From: Aculops lycopersici
Lineage: Eukaryota; Arthropoda; Arachnida; Trombidiformes; Eriophyidae
DNA length: 64,000 nt
Assembly: GCA_015350385.1 (NCBI GenBank)
Contig: WNKI01000001.1
Location: 2,509,178 to 2,573,177, forward strand
Reading direction: 5' to 3'
Part shown: piece after piece, positions 1 through 8,881 of the stretch
Layout: every line of letters begins with the position of its first letter
Position numbering within the stretch: the first letter of the stretch is position 1
Translations under genes and position numbers: made by a program
The notes under the pieces: model-generated
Told to the model about the DNA's origin: nothing
The model's input: only the letters and a program-made list of their open reading frames with translations
Database searches by the model: none

Positions 1-1038
1 GACGACGACCCAACTCAAGAACTCGAGATAGTTGATGAAGTGCTAGCCCTTCGCCCTCGTAGTCGCCGCAATCGCCCTGAGATAATCGACGAACTACCAG
101 CCTCTCGTCCTCGCCGTCAAGCCTCTGTCCCCATCGTCAGGCAAAGTCAATCTACCGGACGTAACCTAAGATCCTCTTCACGTCAAGCCCAAGCGCCAGA
201 TAGCAGCGACGAAGACGACCCAGAGTATCCAGTTGAAAAGATCGTCGGCCATCGCCCAACAGATCGACTCAACGAGTACAAGTTCACCTTACGTTTCAGA
301 GGCTACCCTCCATCTGAGGACTTGGAATTTCACGAAAAAGATATCCCCGAGTGTTACGAGCTCATCGCCGCCTATCGCCTTCTCAAAAACTTGGGCCCAT
401 CCTTCATCGAACCACCAGAAGACGTCGGGTACACAATGCAATCTAGAGCACAAGGTAATCCCGATAATTGGCTCAAGTTCACCAAAATCCCCGAGCTAAT
501 CAAGAAGTATAACAACCGCAAGTTCAACCGTCCACTCGTAGTCCTCGCCTTTGATCAACAATTCGGCAACAACGATGCCATCTACTTGATACAATTCGCC
601 AATCACGCACTTGTCGGCCTCTACTACGCTAACAACAAATCTCTTTTCATCGCCGATGGACCTAACTCGGTAGACGACCCTCATTACCATCGCATCATCG
701 AGAAACTTGTCCGCTCCAAGTTCACTGCTGTCAAGGTATTTGGCCAAACTAAAGTAGATTACTGCGCTACATCCGCCGCTCTAATTGCAATCGAATTCAT
801 GAAGATCTACGACTCTGGAGCTCCAGTCCCTCTTGAGATCTCATTGCCTAAGTGGCGCAAGGAAAAGCTCACCAACGTTTATCACAAAGAGAAGTCCGAG
901 ACCCTGAGCGGATGGAAACCAGTTCAGGCCAATCAACAAATGCTCAACTGCCCAAAGTGCGACTTACAATTCAAAGGGAAGGACATCAAAACCCGCTACC
1001 CTCCACACTACCGCCTTTGCAGAGGAAAGAAGGACTAA
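1..1038 (+). CDS. Retroelement polyprotein C-terminus: chromodomain, Ulp1-like peptidase domain, zinc finger (5' partial)
   Basis: The frame is open from base 1, so this is the C-terminal 345 residues of a longer protein; there is no ATG near its left end. First comes an Arg/Ser-rich linker, then a chromodomain-like segment (about 226-400) beginning YPVEKIVGHR with the aromatic/acidic pattern of the fold. Next comes a region with the residue order of a C48/Ulp1 cysteine peptidase: His (codon 604-606, in NHALVG), Asp (655-657, in IADGPN), Gln (745-747) and Cys (763-765) in the form Q-x5-C. The tail has C-x2-C-x15-H-x3-C, a likely zinc finger. Chromodomains in such elements can steer integration to modified histones. 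The peptidase role is inferred from residue order only, and Cys is followed by Ala where the family usually has Gly. It ends at TAA 1036-1038. Confidence 0.75.
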   Translation, partial: DDDPTQELEIVDEVLALRPRSRRNRPEIIDELPASRPRRQASVPIVRQSQSTGRNLRSSSRQAQAPDSSDEDDPEYPVEKIVGHRPTDRLNEYKFTLRFRGYPPSEDLEFHEKDIPECYELIAAYRLLKNLGPSFIEPPEDVGYTMQSRAQGNPDNWLKFTKIPELIKKYNNRKFNRPLVVLAFDQQFGNNDAIYLIQFANHALVGLYYANNKSLFIADGPNSVDDPHYHRIIEKLVRSKFTAVKVFGQTKVDYCATSAALIAIEFMKIYDSGAPVPLEISLPKWRKEKLTNVYHKEKSETLSGWKPVQANQQMLNCPKCDLQFKGKDIKTRYPPHYRLCRGKKD

Positions 1039-1237
1039 TTAAGCAGATTATATCACACTACTCACACTTATTGCTCATTAACCACCAGACTTTATTACTT
1101 ACTCTTTATTACATAATAACTTACTACAATACTTACATCAAGTCAATACTAATACCACCAATACTTACTGTAATACTACCTTATATATCTCAACATTACC
1201 AATTTTATACTCATTCGGCTCTGCGGCCGTTGTCGTT

Positions 1238-1250
1238 GGGGGGAAAGGGA
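1238..1250 (+). other. Polypurine tract
   Basis: A purine run, GGGGGGGAAAGGGA, lies five bases or fewer before the LTR start, where plus-strand synthesis of an LTR element is primed. Its position between the coding region and the TG...CA terminal repeat is what supports the call. Confidence 0.7.
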
Positions 1251-1254
1251 CATG

Positions 1255-1453
1255 TGTAATGCCGCTCTCTCGCGGTGCGCAGGCCCGACAACGCCCTCCT
1301 ACCCGAATACTTGTAGATCCCGACCTCCCGACGGCTTATATATACCGCTCACAATAAACAGACCGCGACAGTCACATCGCAGACATTCATTCTCCAATAC
1401 TAAACCGTGTAACGTGCGCAACCTTCCTTATTTTTGATCCCTCCGGCATAACA
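1255..1453 (+). repeat. 3' long terminal repeat (199 bp)
   Basis: The repeat starts TGTAATGCC and ends GGCATAACA, a terminal inverted repeat matching at 8 of 9 positions with the standard TG...CA ends. Inside are a TATA box (TTATATATA, from 1336) and a poly(A) signal AATAAA (1353-1358) in the order expected for U3 and R. The start could also be read two bases earlier (TGTGTAATG). The five bases after the end, GTAGG, would be one copy of the target duplication; the partner is outside the window. Confidence 0.75.
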
Positions 1454-1561
1454 GTAGGTGCATTCAGGCCTCAATTGATCGTTTAGTATTATTATTTTTA
1501 TGTAGACATATTATATTTACAATCTTACTCAATCTTGAAGAATATTAAAACATTTGACAAG

Positions 1562-2248
1562 ATGAAATCAAAAATACATTTGGGACAAGTTCAAAATCGA
1601 CCAACGTCGACGTCTCTGTTCAAGGCATCAATGTTACTGTTGACAATACCAACTCTACTTTCCTTCGTTTCCATTGCCCACTCCTATATTATCCATCTGG
1701 ATGCTGGGGCATCTGACGAATGTTTCCACGAGAGAGCTCCAACAGGTGTCAAGCTTGGATTCTCATTTGAAGTTGTAGAAGGTGGTTTCTACGATGTTGA
1801 TGTCGTCATAAAGGACCCGAACAATATGATACTCCATCAAGAGGATAGGTCGTCCAACGGTAAATTTACAGTTGAGGCTAACTCAGATGGACCTTACAGC
1901 TTCTGTTTCAGCAACCTGAAGTCTTCGCAGTCACCCAAGTTTGTTATCTTTACAATTGATCGCTCCGACACCCTGAAGTCGGCCAACTTTGCAGGTGACG
2001 ACTCCAAGCCCGATGAAGAAACAAAAAAGATTTTTGATATGGTGGAAAATTTACTGCTAGGGACAGTGTCTGCTAGACATGATGTCCAATTCCTAACTGC
2101 TAGGGACAAAGTGCATAGAAAAATCAATGAAGCCACAAACTCTACAATAGTTTGGTGGAGTGGCGTTGAATTTATCTTACTACTTATGGTTACAATGGGC
2201 CAAGTCTGGTATCTTAAAAGATTCTTCGAAGTTCGTCGAAAGGCGTGA
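1562..2248 (+). CDS. TMED2: TMED2-type p24 cargo receptor
   Basis: A 228-residue p24 family protein of the early secretory pathway, cycling between ER and Golgi in COPI/COPII vesicles and helping to sort cargo such as GPI-anchored proteins. The sequence shows a signal peptide ending near SIAHS, a GOLD domain with two cysteines (in DECFHE and YSFCFSN), a short coiled stalk, a C-terminal membrane helix (WWSGVEFILLLMVTMGQVWY) and a cytosolic tail with the FF motif followed by basic residues (KRFFEVRRKA), matching TMED2 rather than other subfamilies. I start at ATG 1562; the frame is open a little further upstream but without an ATG. The N-terminal stretch before the signal core is longer than usual, so the ATG at 1631 is an alternative. 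Single exon. Tail-to-tail with RRP1. Confidence 0.93.
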   Translation: MKSKIHLGQVQNRPTSTSLFKASMLLLTIPTLLSFVSIAHSYIIHLDAGASDECFHERAPTGVKLGFSFEVVEGGFYDVDVVIKDPNNMILHQEDRSSNGKFTVEANSDGPYSFCFSNLKSSQSPKFVIFTIDRSDTLKSANFAGDDSKPDEETKKIFDMVENLLLGTVSARHDVQFLTARDKVHRKINEATNSTIVWWSGVEFILLLMVTMGQVWYLKRFFEVRRKA

Positions 2249-2311
2249 TATCGAATTAAAGTAACGTGTTTACAATTCCAAAAAATAGACTCGATCAGCT
2301 CGCACAACTTT

Positions 2312-3372
2312 CTATATAGACGATAGTTTATTCTTATATTGGGACTCGAGGCGTATAGTGCCTGGCTCTGGAATCAATGTAACAGGAAAGTATTCCCCAT
2401 TGATACAATTCTCGTGTACCTCCCGGATGATGACTGAAAGCCTTTGGAGCAGAGCTTTGCATTTACCAGTAGGCGGATTCTTTGTCTTGTTCATATGATG
2501 ATCTAATGACTGGTATAGTCTCAAGCTGACTAGTATTTGGGTCAGTTGAGATTCATTGGGTAAGATGTCTTCGACAAACCGCTTTATCACATATTGATCA
2601 AATGTTCTAAGGAGTCTGGCATCTAGTTTTATGTTGCAAGCGAAACTTATCACCTGCTTGTATAGAAATATAAGAAGATTGGCTTTAAGTTCAAATTTTC
2701 CTGTTGTTATGCGCATATTTGCATATACTTCCGCTAGTGTTTTCGAGATTTCATCTGCTAAGATTTCGAGCAAGAAATAGCAAAGTCCATAAGAGTTTAT
2801 AACTTCATTGAACGTACGTTTCAATAATTTGGGGCATAAGATGTCTCGCGAGCCGAGTTTTTTGTTCTTCTTATATTTCTTGAACCACAATGAAATCTGT
2901 TGCTTTACGAGCACAGGTAACAAATGTCGAGCTAAGTGACTGACTTTGTCGATCCTATGATGATCCAGACCATACCACTTGCTAGCAATCGTTTGAAATC
3001 CTACTCGAGTTAGGCGATAGTTAGAACTGCAAGCTCTTTCAACAGCAGCTATGATTTCCTCACATCCTCTGCCCATCTCGGAGAACCACAAGGCGAAGAA
3101 TACAGACTCCCAAAGCGATACAATATCGGCATCTTCGAGCAGTGATAGATCATGACCACTATTGAGGAGAGTGTTTACAGCTTTGACTCTATCTTGATTC
3201 TTTGCATCACCGCATAAGGTGTTTTGGAAACTTCGGATTAGCTTTTTCAGTTTAGCTGTAGATGTGTTTGGATCAGGGATGAGTTAGTTACCAAATCCAT
3301 GAATCTATTTGGTCCCATCGATTTTGAATTCATCAACTTACCTTTCTCGTCCAACACAGGGGCTGTCATCAT
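2312..3372 (-). CDS. RRP1: Ribosomal RNA processing protein 1 (RRP1/NOP52)
   Basis: Nucleolar factor of the NOP52/RRP1 family, needed for pre-rRNA cleavage steps that make the large ribosomal subunit. I build two exons: 3372-3342 (MMTAPVLDEK plus one base) and 3255-2312, with an 86-bp GTAAGT...AG intron at 3256-3341. The joined protein is 324 residues. Family hallmarks are LWESVFFALWFSEMGRG near the N-terminus, the WYGLD-H-RIDK block and the helical middle (SYGLCYFLLEILADE). The length is close to yeast Rrp1 and shorter than human RRP1, which has a long basic tail absent here. Exon 2 alone from an internal Met would lose the conserved tryptophan block. It is divergent from RPL23, and its stop lies 63 bp from the TMED2 stop. 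Confidence 0.87.
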
Positions 3373-3765
3373 GATTTAAAGAGTATCAATGAAACCAATA
3401 CCAGATATAGATGGTGCTAATTTAGACTGATGAGTAATGTAAACAAATGGCCTCGTTCTACAAAATGAAGCACGTGAAAAAGAGCACATGTTGTTGTCGA
3501 GCAATAAAGTTGAATAACGCGCCACGGTGCAAGTTCGATCTGTGCGCAAGCGCAGAAACGCGCTACTCGGAAGTCTAGTGTGGAACGCATTGAGAGGGTA
3601 GCATGCGGCAAATTACGATGCATGTTTCTTTCGGTAAAAGACACACGTTGTCTTCGATCATCAAAGGACCGCATTAGATTTTCGGTATTGCCAATGAACA
3701 AAATTATCTAACCAAAACTATTATCAAATAATTTATTATATTGACCCACATCCAACTCTCAAATC
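3373..3765. promoter_or_regulatory. Shared divergent promoter of RRP1 and RPL23
   Basis: Only 393 bp separate the two start codons, so both promoters must lie here. I see no TATA box in a convincing position and no obvious pyrimidine-rich (TCT-type) initiator. A 94-codon open frame on the minus strand (3417-3701) has no family resemblance and is left out. Confidence 0.6.
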
Positions 3766-4322
3766 ATGACCAAAAGAGGTAAGTTATAACTACAACCCCA
3801 GGAGACGGAACGTTCAAGATAGAACTTGAACCCAATATAGACTGCAAATATCCAAGTTCAGCTAACTAATGCAGCCATCTACTTTTATCCCACCCTTGTA
3901 TCCTTCAAATAGGTCGAGCTGGTGCCACTGGCGCCAAGTTTAGAATATCCTTGGGTTTACCAGTGGGAGCTGTCATCAATTGCGCTGACAACACTGGTGC
4001 CAAGAATCTTTTCGTCATCGCCGTCAACGGTATCCGTGGTAGACTGAACAGGTTGCCAGCTGCTGGTTGTGGTGATATGTTTGTTGCAACGGTCAAAAAG
4101 GGTAAGCCCGAGTTGAGGAAGAAGGTTATGCCCGCCGTTGTTATCAGACAGCGAAAGCCATTCCGCAGGAAGGATGGTACCTTCATCTACTTCGAAGACA
4201 ATGCTGGAGTTATCGTCAACAACAAGGGCGAAATGAAGGGCTCAGCTATCACAGGTCCAGTTGCTAAGGAGTGTGCCGATCTGTGGCCAAGAATTGCCTC
4301 AAACGCTAGCAGCATTCAGTAA
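3766..4322 (+). CDS. RpL23: 60S ribosomal protein L23 (uL14)
   Basis: Universal large-subunit protein that sits at the subunit interface and bridges to the small subunit. Two exons: 3766-3778 (ATG ACC AAA AGA G) and 3913-4322, with a 134-bp GT...AG intron at 3779-3912 that splits the Gly codon of the MTKRGRAG start. The spliced product is 140 residues, exactly the usual length, and is very close to animal L23 throughout (VGAVINCADNTGAKN, KKGKPELRKKVMPAVVIRQR, ITGPVAKECADLWPRI). A poly(A) signal AATAAA lies at 4379-4384, giving a very short 3' UTR. Divergent from RRP1. One of the most certain calls in the window. Confidence 0.97.
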
Positions 4323-4528
4323 TCGAGTGTGAAATACCTACTATTATTATTATTGCTAATCTAAGAATGGATGATAATAATAAACAAGATGTATCGTCTT
4401 CGAAAGTAAATCAAGTCTTCAAATAGTACATTAGAGGATCTATTGATGAGAAAGTCTATAATTTATACATATCGGCATCTATCGTTCAATTGATTGGGAA
4501 GCTAAACAAATCCATCTGTCACCATCCA

Positions 4529-5416
4529 TTACGCTGCCTGCTCAGGAGGTAGGTGAGCTTCAAACTTTTTTCTAATCCTGAAGACTTCTTCCTCATTCAA
4601 GTCCCACCTCTTGGCCGCCTGAACAAGAGTTTGAGCGTTACTAGGTACGGCTCTGTAGTCTCGTTTGCAAGTTCCGCCCATGAAGTCGGGTAGATTCTTC
4701 TCCTCGATATATTCGTAGATCGTTTGAGCATCTGAAAACTTGACTAAATCTCTGTGGTCCTCTGAGAGCCATTGCTTTGCCACGAGCCAAACAGACCTCA
4801 TAACCCAGGGTAGCTCGTGTACTAACATATACGAGAGACCTTTGGGAAAGTAGTTGACTAATGTGGTTACGACAAAGAAAAGCATATCCATATCAATATT
4901 ACTGAATCCAGCGCCTTGCAAATCGAATACTAGAGCTATACCCTTGCCGCCGGCGATATGGTCGGCCTCTTCAATTACTCTAAATAGGAATGACTTTAGA
5001 AATTTAGCAACCAAAGGAATCTTCTGGTTCATTCTTATACGCATATAAACAGGAATATTTCCTTTTCTATCTGGTTCGTAGTGGAATAAAGCTCCAATCA
5101 TGTAGAATTCTTCAGGGAATTCTTTTACCGAAATTATGGGCGAGTTCCTAAACTCTAGCGCCTTTCTTAGCATTTGGTGAGCACTTTTAACATCTAGCTT
5201 AACCCTAAGCAAGTATCTAGCAACGAACCATTCATCATTATATACCTTTTTCACATCGTCCGGGTCAAATCTCTTGGGATCTGCTTTAATATCTTCGATG
5301 ATCAGGTCACGAAGTTCCTTGGTTAGATGGGAATAGTCAAAGTCCGGCATCGACCTGTCCATCGTGGACACGGCCGAGCACTTTGTTGGATTCTTGTTTA
5401 GCTCCACTGTGGTCAT
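4529..5416 (-). CDS. CRAL-TRIO (Sec14-like) lipid-binding domain protein
   Basis: A 295-residue protein of the Sec14/CRAL-TRIO family, which bind a single hydrophobic ligand such as a phosphoinositide, retinoid or tocopherol and pass it between membranes. The N-terminal helical part (WFVARYLLRVKLDVKSAHQML, about residues 63-83) is the CRAL-TRIO N domain; the lipid-binding fold follows (GKGIALVFDLQGAG, PKGLSYMLVHELPWVMRSVW, about residues 100-250). The pattern is closest in memory to the N-terminal half of MOSPD2, but no MSP domain or membrane helix follows, so I give no symbol. Start is ATG 5416, with no introns. The C-terminus after the domain is short and helical. The ligand cannot be told from the sequence. 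Confidence 0.85.
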   Translation of the reverse strand: MTTVELNKNPTKCSAVSTMDRSMPDFDYSHLTKELRDLIIEDIKADPKRFDPDDVKKVYNDEWFVARYLLRVKLDVKSAHQMLRKALEFRNSPIISVKEFPEEFYMIGALFHYEPDRKGNIPVYMRIRMNQKIPLVAKFLKSFLFRVIEEADHIAGGKGIALVFDLQGAGFSNIDMDMLFFVVTTLVNYFPKGLSYMLVHELPWVMRSVWLVAKQWLSEDHRDLVKFSDAQTIYEYIEEKNLPDFMGGTCKRDYRAVPSNAQTLVQAAKRWDLNEEEVFRIRKKFEAHLPPEQAA

Positions 5417-8400
5417 GTTGGTTGCTATATGTTGCTTCTTTTCTATGAATAATTATCTCTTCGATGTATCTTGCCTCTCGTTTGTTTGTTGAGCAATAGG
5501 ATGAGCACAACTTCCGGTAAATGCTAAACGCGCGTTGATCTGATGAAGCTTGGTAGATTTAAATTATTTATCTGATATAAAACTCTGCTAACTCGATTAG
5601 TAACTGCTAAAGAATTTTAAATTGTTTAAAGTGAGCAGGAAATGATGACAAAAATGAATTCCACTTGACTATGGTCAACTTTGATATTGTGTTGATAGTT
5701 GCCCTTGATTAATCAGGATGATAGATCGAAAAACCTGATGATGTCCTCCCGATACAAGAGTGCAAACGTCACTACTAGATCTCACTCACACTTCTAATAT
5801 TTTACTACCTCTATCTTCTATTCCTCTAATATAGGAACACTTTTGCCCTCTGCTTTAATCAAGGCGAAGACGGAACCCATTCATTAAATCTATGATACGG
5901 CGCGCAACGCGCACTCAACAGGTTGTTGGTGCCGATGCTATCTTTCCGGCGCTGTTCTCTCACCTCAACTTTGTCTCTTTGTCGCACTAGTAGTTTGCGT
6001 AGTTCGTATTTCTAACTTGCAGTTGTATGATGACTTAGGTTAGTTGATGCAGTAATGTTGTTGTTGATTCTGAAAAAATGTTGTTTTTCCCTTACATTGA
6101 TGCTACCAACTTTTAATCAACCCTACTTCAAACTACATCGCGGGCGTTGCAAGTGGTTGCGTGGTGGTTCTTAAGGCAAGGCATCATTGGGTACATTCGT
6201 TAAGTAGACGACACGAGACACTTTCAAAACCCGGCGAGGTGGGTGCCAGTAGTACTACTAGACATTTCTAATGAGGTAGTTGGAGCACAGGATTCTAATC
6301 TCGTTTGTAGCTAGACTAGGCTTGCAAAAGTAGGCTCGAATTGGAGGAGCAAGAATCGAGTTAGTTAGATAGGCGGCTCAATTGCATGACCAGTGAGCGT
6401 TTAGGCTTAGAATTCTAAAAACATTCATAAATTTACTAAGAAAGAGTCAGCTGACTTACGGCGGGAAATAGAAACAACTAGAGCTAGCACTATATTCCGC
6501 TGCTCAATCGGAATCAAATCACCAGAAGCTACTAGAAATCGTTTCATCCCAACTTTAGTTCAAATTTTTCGAGTTCAGCGAGAGGAGAGAGAGAAGACAG
6601 GCGGAAAGGGAAGAGAGTAGAAGCTTGAGGTAGGGACTCAATGCGACAGCGCGGATGGGCTTACTTACGTTTCACTACTATTATCTTGGCTAGCTAGTAT
6701 GTCGGAAGTCTTGAATTTGACGTCAGACTGCAAGTAACATTATCAAAGCTGAGTCTAATGGGAGGAAACGGAAGGTAGTCAATACTCTTGTGTTTCGATG
6801 GTTGAGCTCACGAGCTAACTAGTTCGCGCAGCTAGCCTCCCAGTTATTAGTGTCCCAAGACCCTAAGGCTAGCTTTCTAGAGTCAGAGGAACAACTTAAG
6901 GGGTGTAGCCTCTGTGAACACGAGCTCATTTTGCTGACGTAGTGTTGGGTAGTTTGGCTCTCAGTCAGCAGCACCTGTTGATCGGCTACCCGAGTGAAAG
7001 CGTAGATTTTCTAGCCCGTGTTGCCGAGCAAACTTCGATGGCTAGTGCATGTTTTGTTGTGCTCGGCGTGCGGTGAAATAATTTAGGTAAACTTGTTGGA
7101 TAGGAAGAGAGTGAAAATGATCTCATGATAACATGGCAAAGAGAGTCAACGGAAAGACAACCGCAACAGCCGAGCAAAGCAGCAAGAATAGCTGAATTTT
7201 CTTGATCTCTCTTTCTCTCCTCCCGTTTGGAAACTATGGTATTAACAACAATGACGGGAGCAGTATAGTTATAATTAGTTAGTTCTAGCGCTTGGGGTTA
7301 ACCAAAAGAATCACAGAGGTACAGTTAGGTGAGCCGCAATCGGTGGGTAGCTGTCGACCCGAAAACGTCCGTAACTTGATAATGACGACTGATGATCACA
7401 GCAAAAACTACTCCGCAACTACGAGCTCAGCTCCGCTTGAGTCTCGGTCGAATCCAACAGCTACTCTAGCTGTGCATTAGCTATTGTGCCTTAAGTCAGC
7501 TCGAAGAGGCCTTAAAATAACTGTCTATCTAAATTTAAATGTCTCAGCTGCCGACGAGCAGTCTGCCTCCAGCTTGGCAAATATGATTCCCTGAGTCGTG
7601 TGCATACATAAGTCGTTCATACGCGAGGGGCGTTCCCAAACAAGCAACAGGTGAGCACAAGAGTATGAGAGCGAGAGTCTAGTTGAAGAGATCCAATTCG
7701 AAATTAGCTGATGGTCGCGTGTTGCTATTCGATTCGACTGTAGCTGCTAACGGAACGAACGCTACGAACGTGCCAACTCTCTACAGGTTAATTACAAGGT
7801 CGGCGAGTGTCTACGCTACCTAGATCTGCGTGCGCTCGTGTTATCTTCCCTGCCGTCTCATAGGTGATATGCGCAACAGGTTGTCACTCCTGCGCTTGGG
7901 CTTCCTGATCTCGCTCACTAACTGGCTCAGTCATTCACTCGCTTGCGCAAAGTTAACTGTCCGGTTGTAGGGCACAAGCGGCCAGCTTGTTAGTATCTGC
8001 AGTCAGGGGACCTGTATAAAGCTAAGGAAATAAAACTATCGGTGGTTGAATAAATACAACAACATCGTTAGGACCTTCTTCGCGTGCTCTAGCGCGAGTT
8101 TAATCTTGCGCAGGGTGGAGTGGTATTCTCCTTGATTCTGGGTAGAATAAAAAACGGCAACAATAAGATGAGCAACGTGTCGGCTGGTGGAGAGACGACA
8201 CGTTGGTCCCATGTTAGACCACGTGACGTTTACACAATCACTTGCCCACTAAGAAGCACACATCCAACTATGGCAAACCACTAGAATCTGCTATCATTGA
8301 CTCGCGCAACTTGAGAAACCATCCAACTCACGTATTCAGGCTCAAGCTGAGTCAGGAAAGAGCTCAGCGAGTGTCATCAAGTGCAACTGAGCAAGTTTAT

Positions 8401-8601
8401 TTGTTTGGCAAAGCCCATGAGTTTAAACTAGCCGAATCATAGAAGAAGAAACATCAACTTCTGTGTGCATGTTACGCAATGAGATGTTGAAGTTGCGATC
8501 ACCTGTCACTTAGTAGCGATGTTGCGGGCAGTCTTATTGGTCTATGGTGAAATCCACAGAGACTTCAGAGAGAATCAGTGGAAAGTTGGTTTTACATAAC
8601 G
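5417..8601. other. Intergenic, 3.2 kb, no gene recognised
   Basis: Non-coding by eye on both strands: frequent stops, no family motifs, no tRNA. It contains several CAGGT-core sites and scattered GAGCTC/GCTAGC-like words. The right end abuts the poly(A) signal of the minus-strand gene that follows. Short frames (near 7292-7480, 8242-8442 and 8578-8847) show no conserved pattern. Confidence 0.5.
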
Positions 8602-8607
8602 TTTATT
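8602..8607 (-). terminator. Poly(A) signal of the PP2C-like gene
   Basis: TTTATT on the plus strand reads AATAAA on the minus strand, 275 bp beyond the stop codon of the secreted PP2C-like gene. This would give a 3' UTR of roughly 0.3 kb. Confidence 0.5.
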
Positions 8608-8881
8608 TTTAGCTTATATTCTATTCTGTGTTCGGCAAGTAGCTTGCTTGCCCTCCACTGGCCCGAGCAGCAACGCTGGCATCATCCTCGTCATCAGCTA
8701 AGCGACTTCCGCTCATCTTCTGGCTTCAGCGTCCTCGCGATACCTGAGCATTCAATCGGTGTTTTGTTGGGTGGCAATCACCGTTGTTGCTGTCGATACA
8801 ACTCTATCTACCAGTTAGAGAGATTAAATTCAAAAGATAAACTCTAAAGCTGGTAAGGTTGAGTGTGTTGTGGATCCTAAC

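Larger units (their letters stand above)
1..1453 (+). mobile_element. 3' part of an LTR retrotransposon (Ty3/gypsy-like)
   Basis: The window opens inside an element that ends in a clear LTR. In order there is an open reading frame running in from the left edge, an AT-rich spacer with no coding signal (about 1039-1230), a purine tract (1238-1250) and one LTR (1255-1453). A chromodomain near the C-terminal end of the polyprotein is a known feature of Ty3/gypsy chromoviruses, which is why I favour that class. Reverse transcriptase and integrase are not in the window, so the class is inferred. The 5' LTR is outside, so age and target duplication cannot be judged. The visible ORF has no frameshift or internal stop, which suggests a fairly young copy. 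Confidence 0.8.

Noticed and set aside
3417..3701. 94-codon minus-strand frame between RRP1 and RPL23
   Set aside because: It fills the divergent promoter, has no family resemblance and a chance-like composition.
6271..6295. TGAGGTAGTTGGAGC, sharing the let-7 seed
   Set aside because: Only the first nine bases match let-7; the rest of the mature sequence and a pairing arm are missing.
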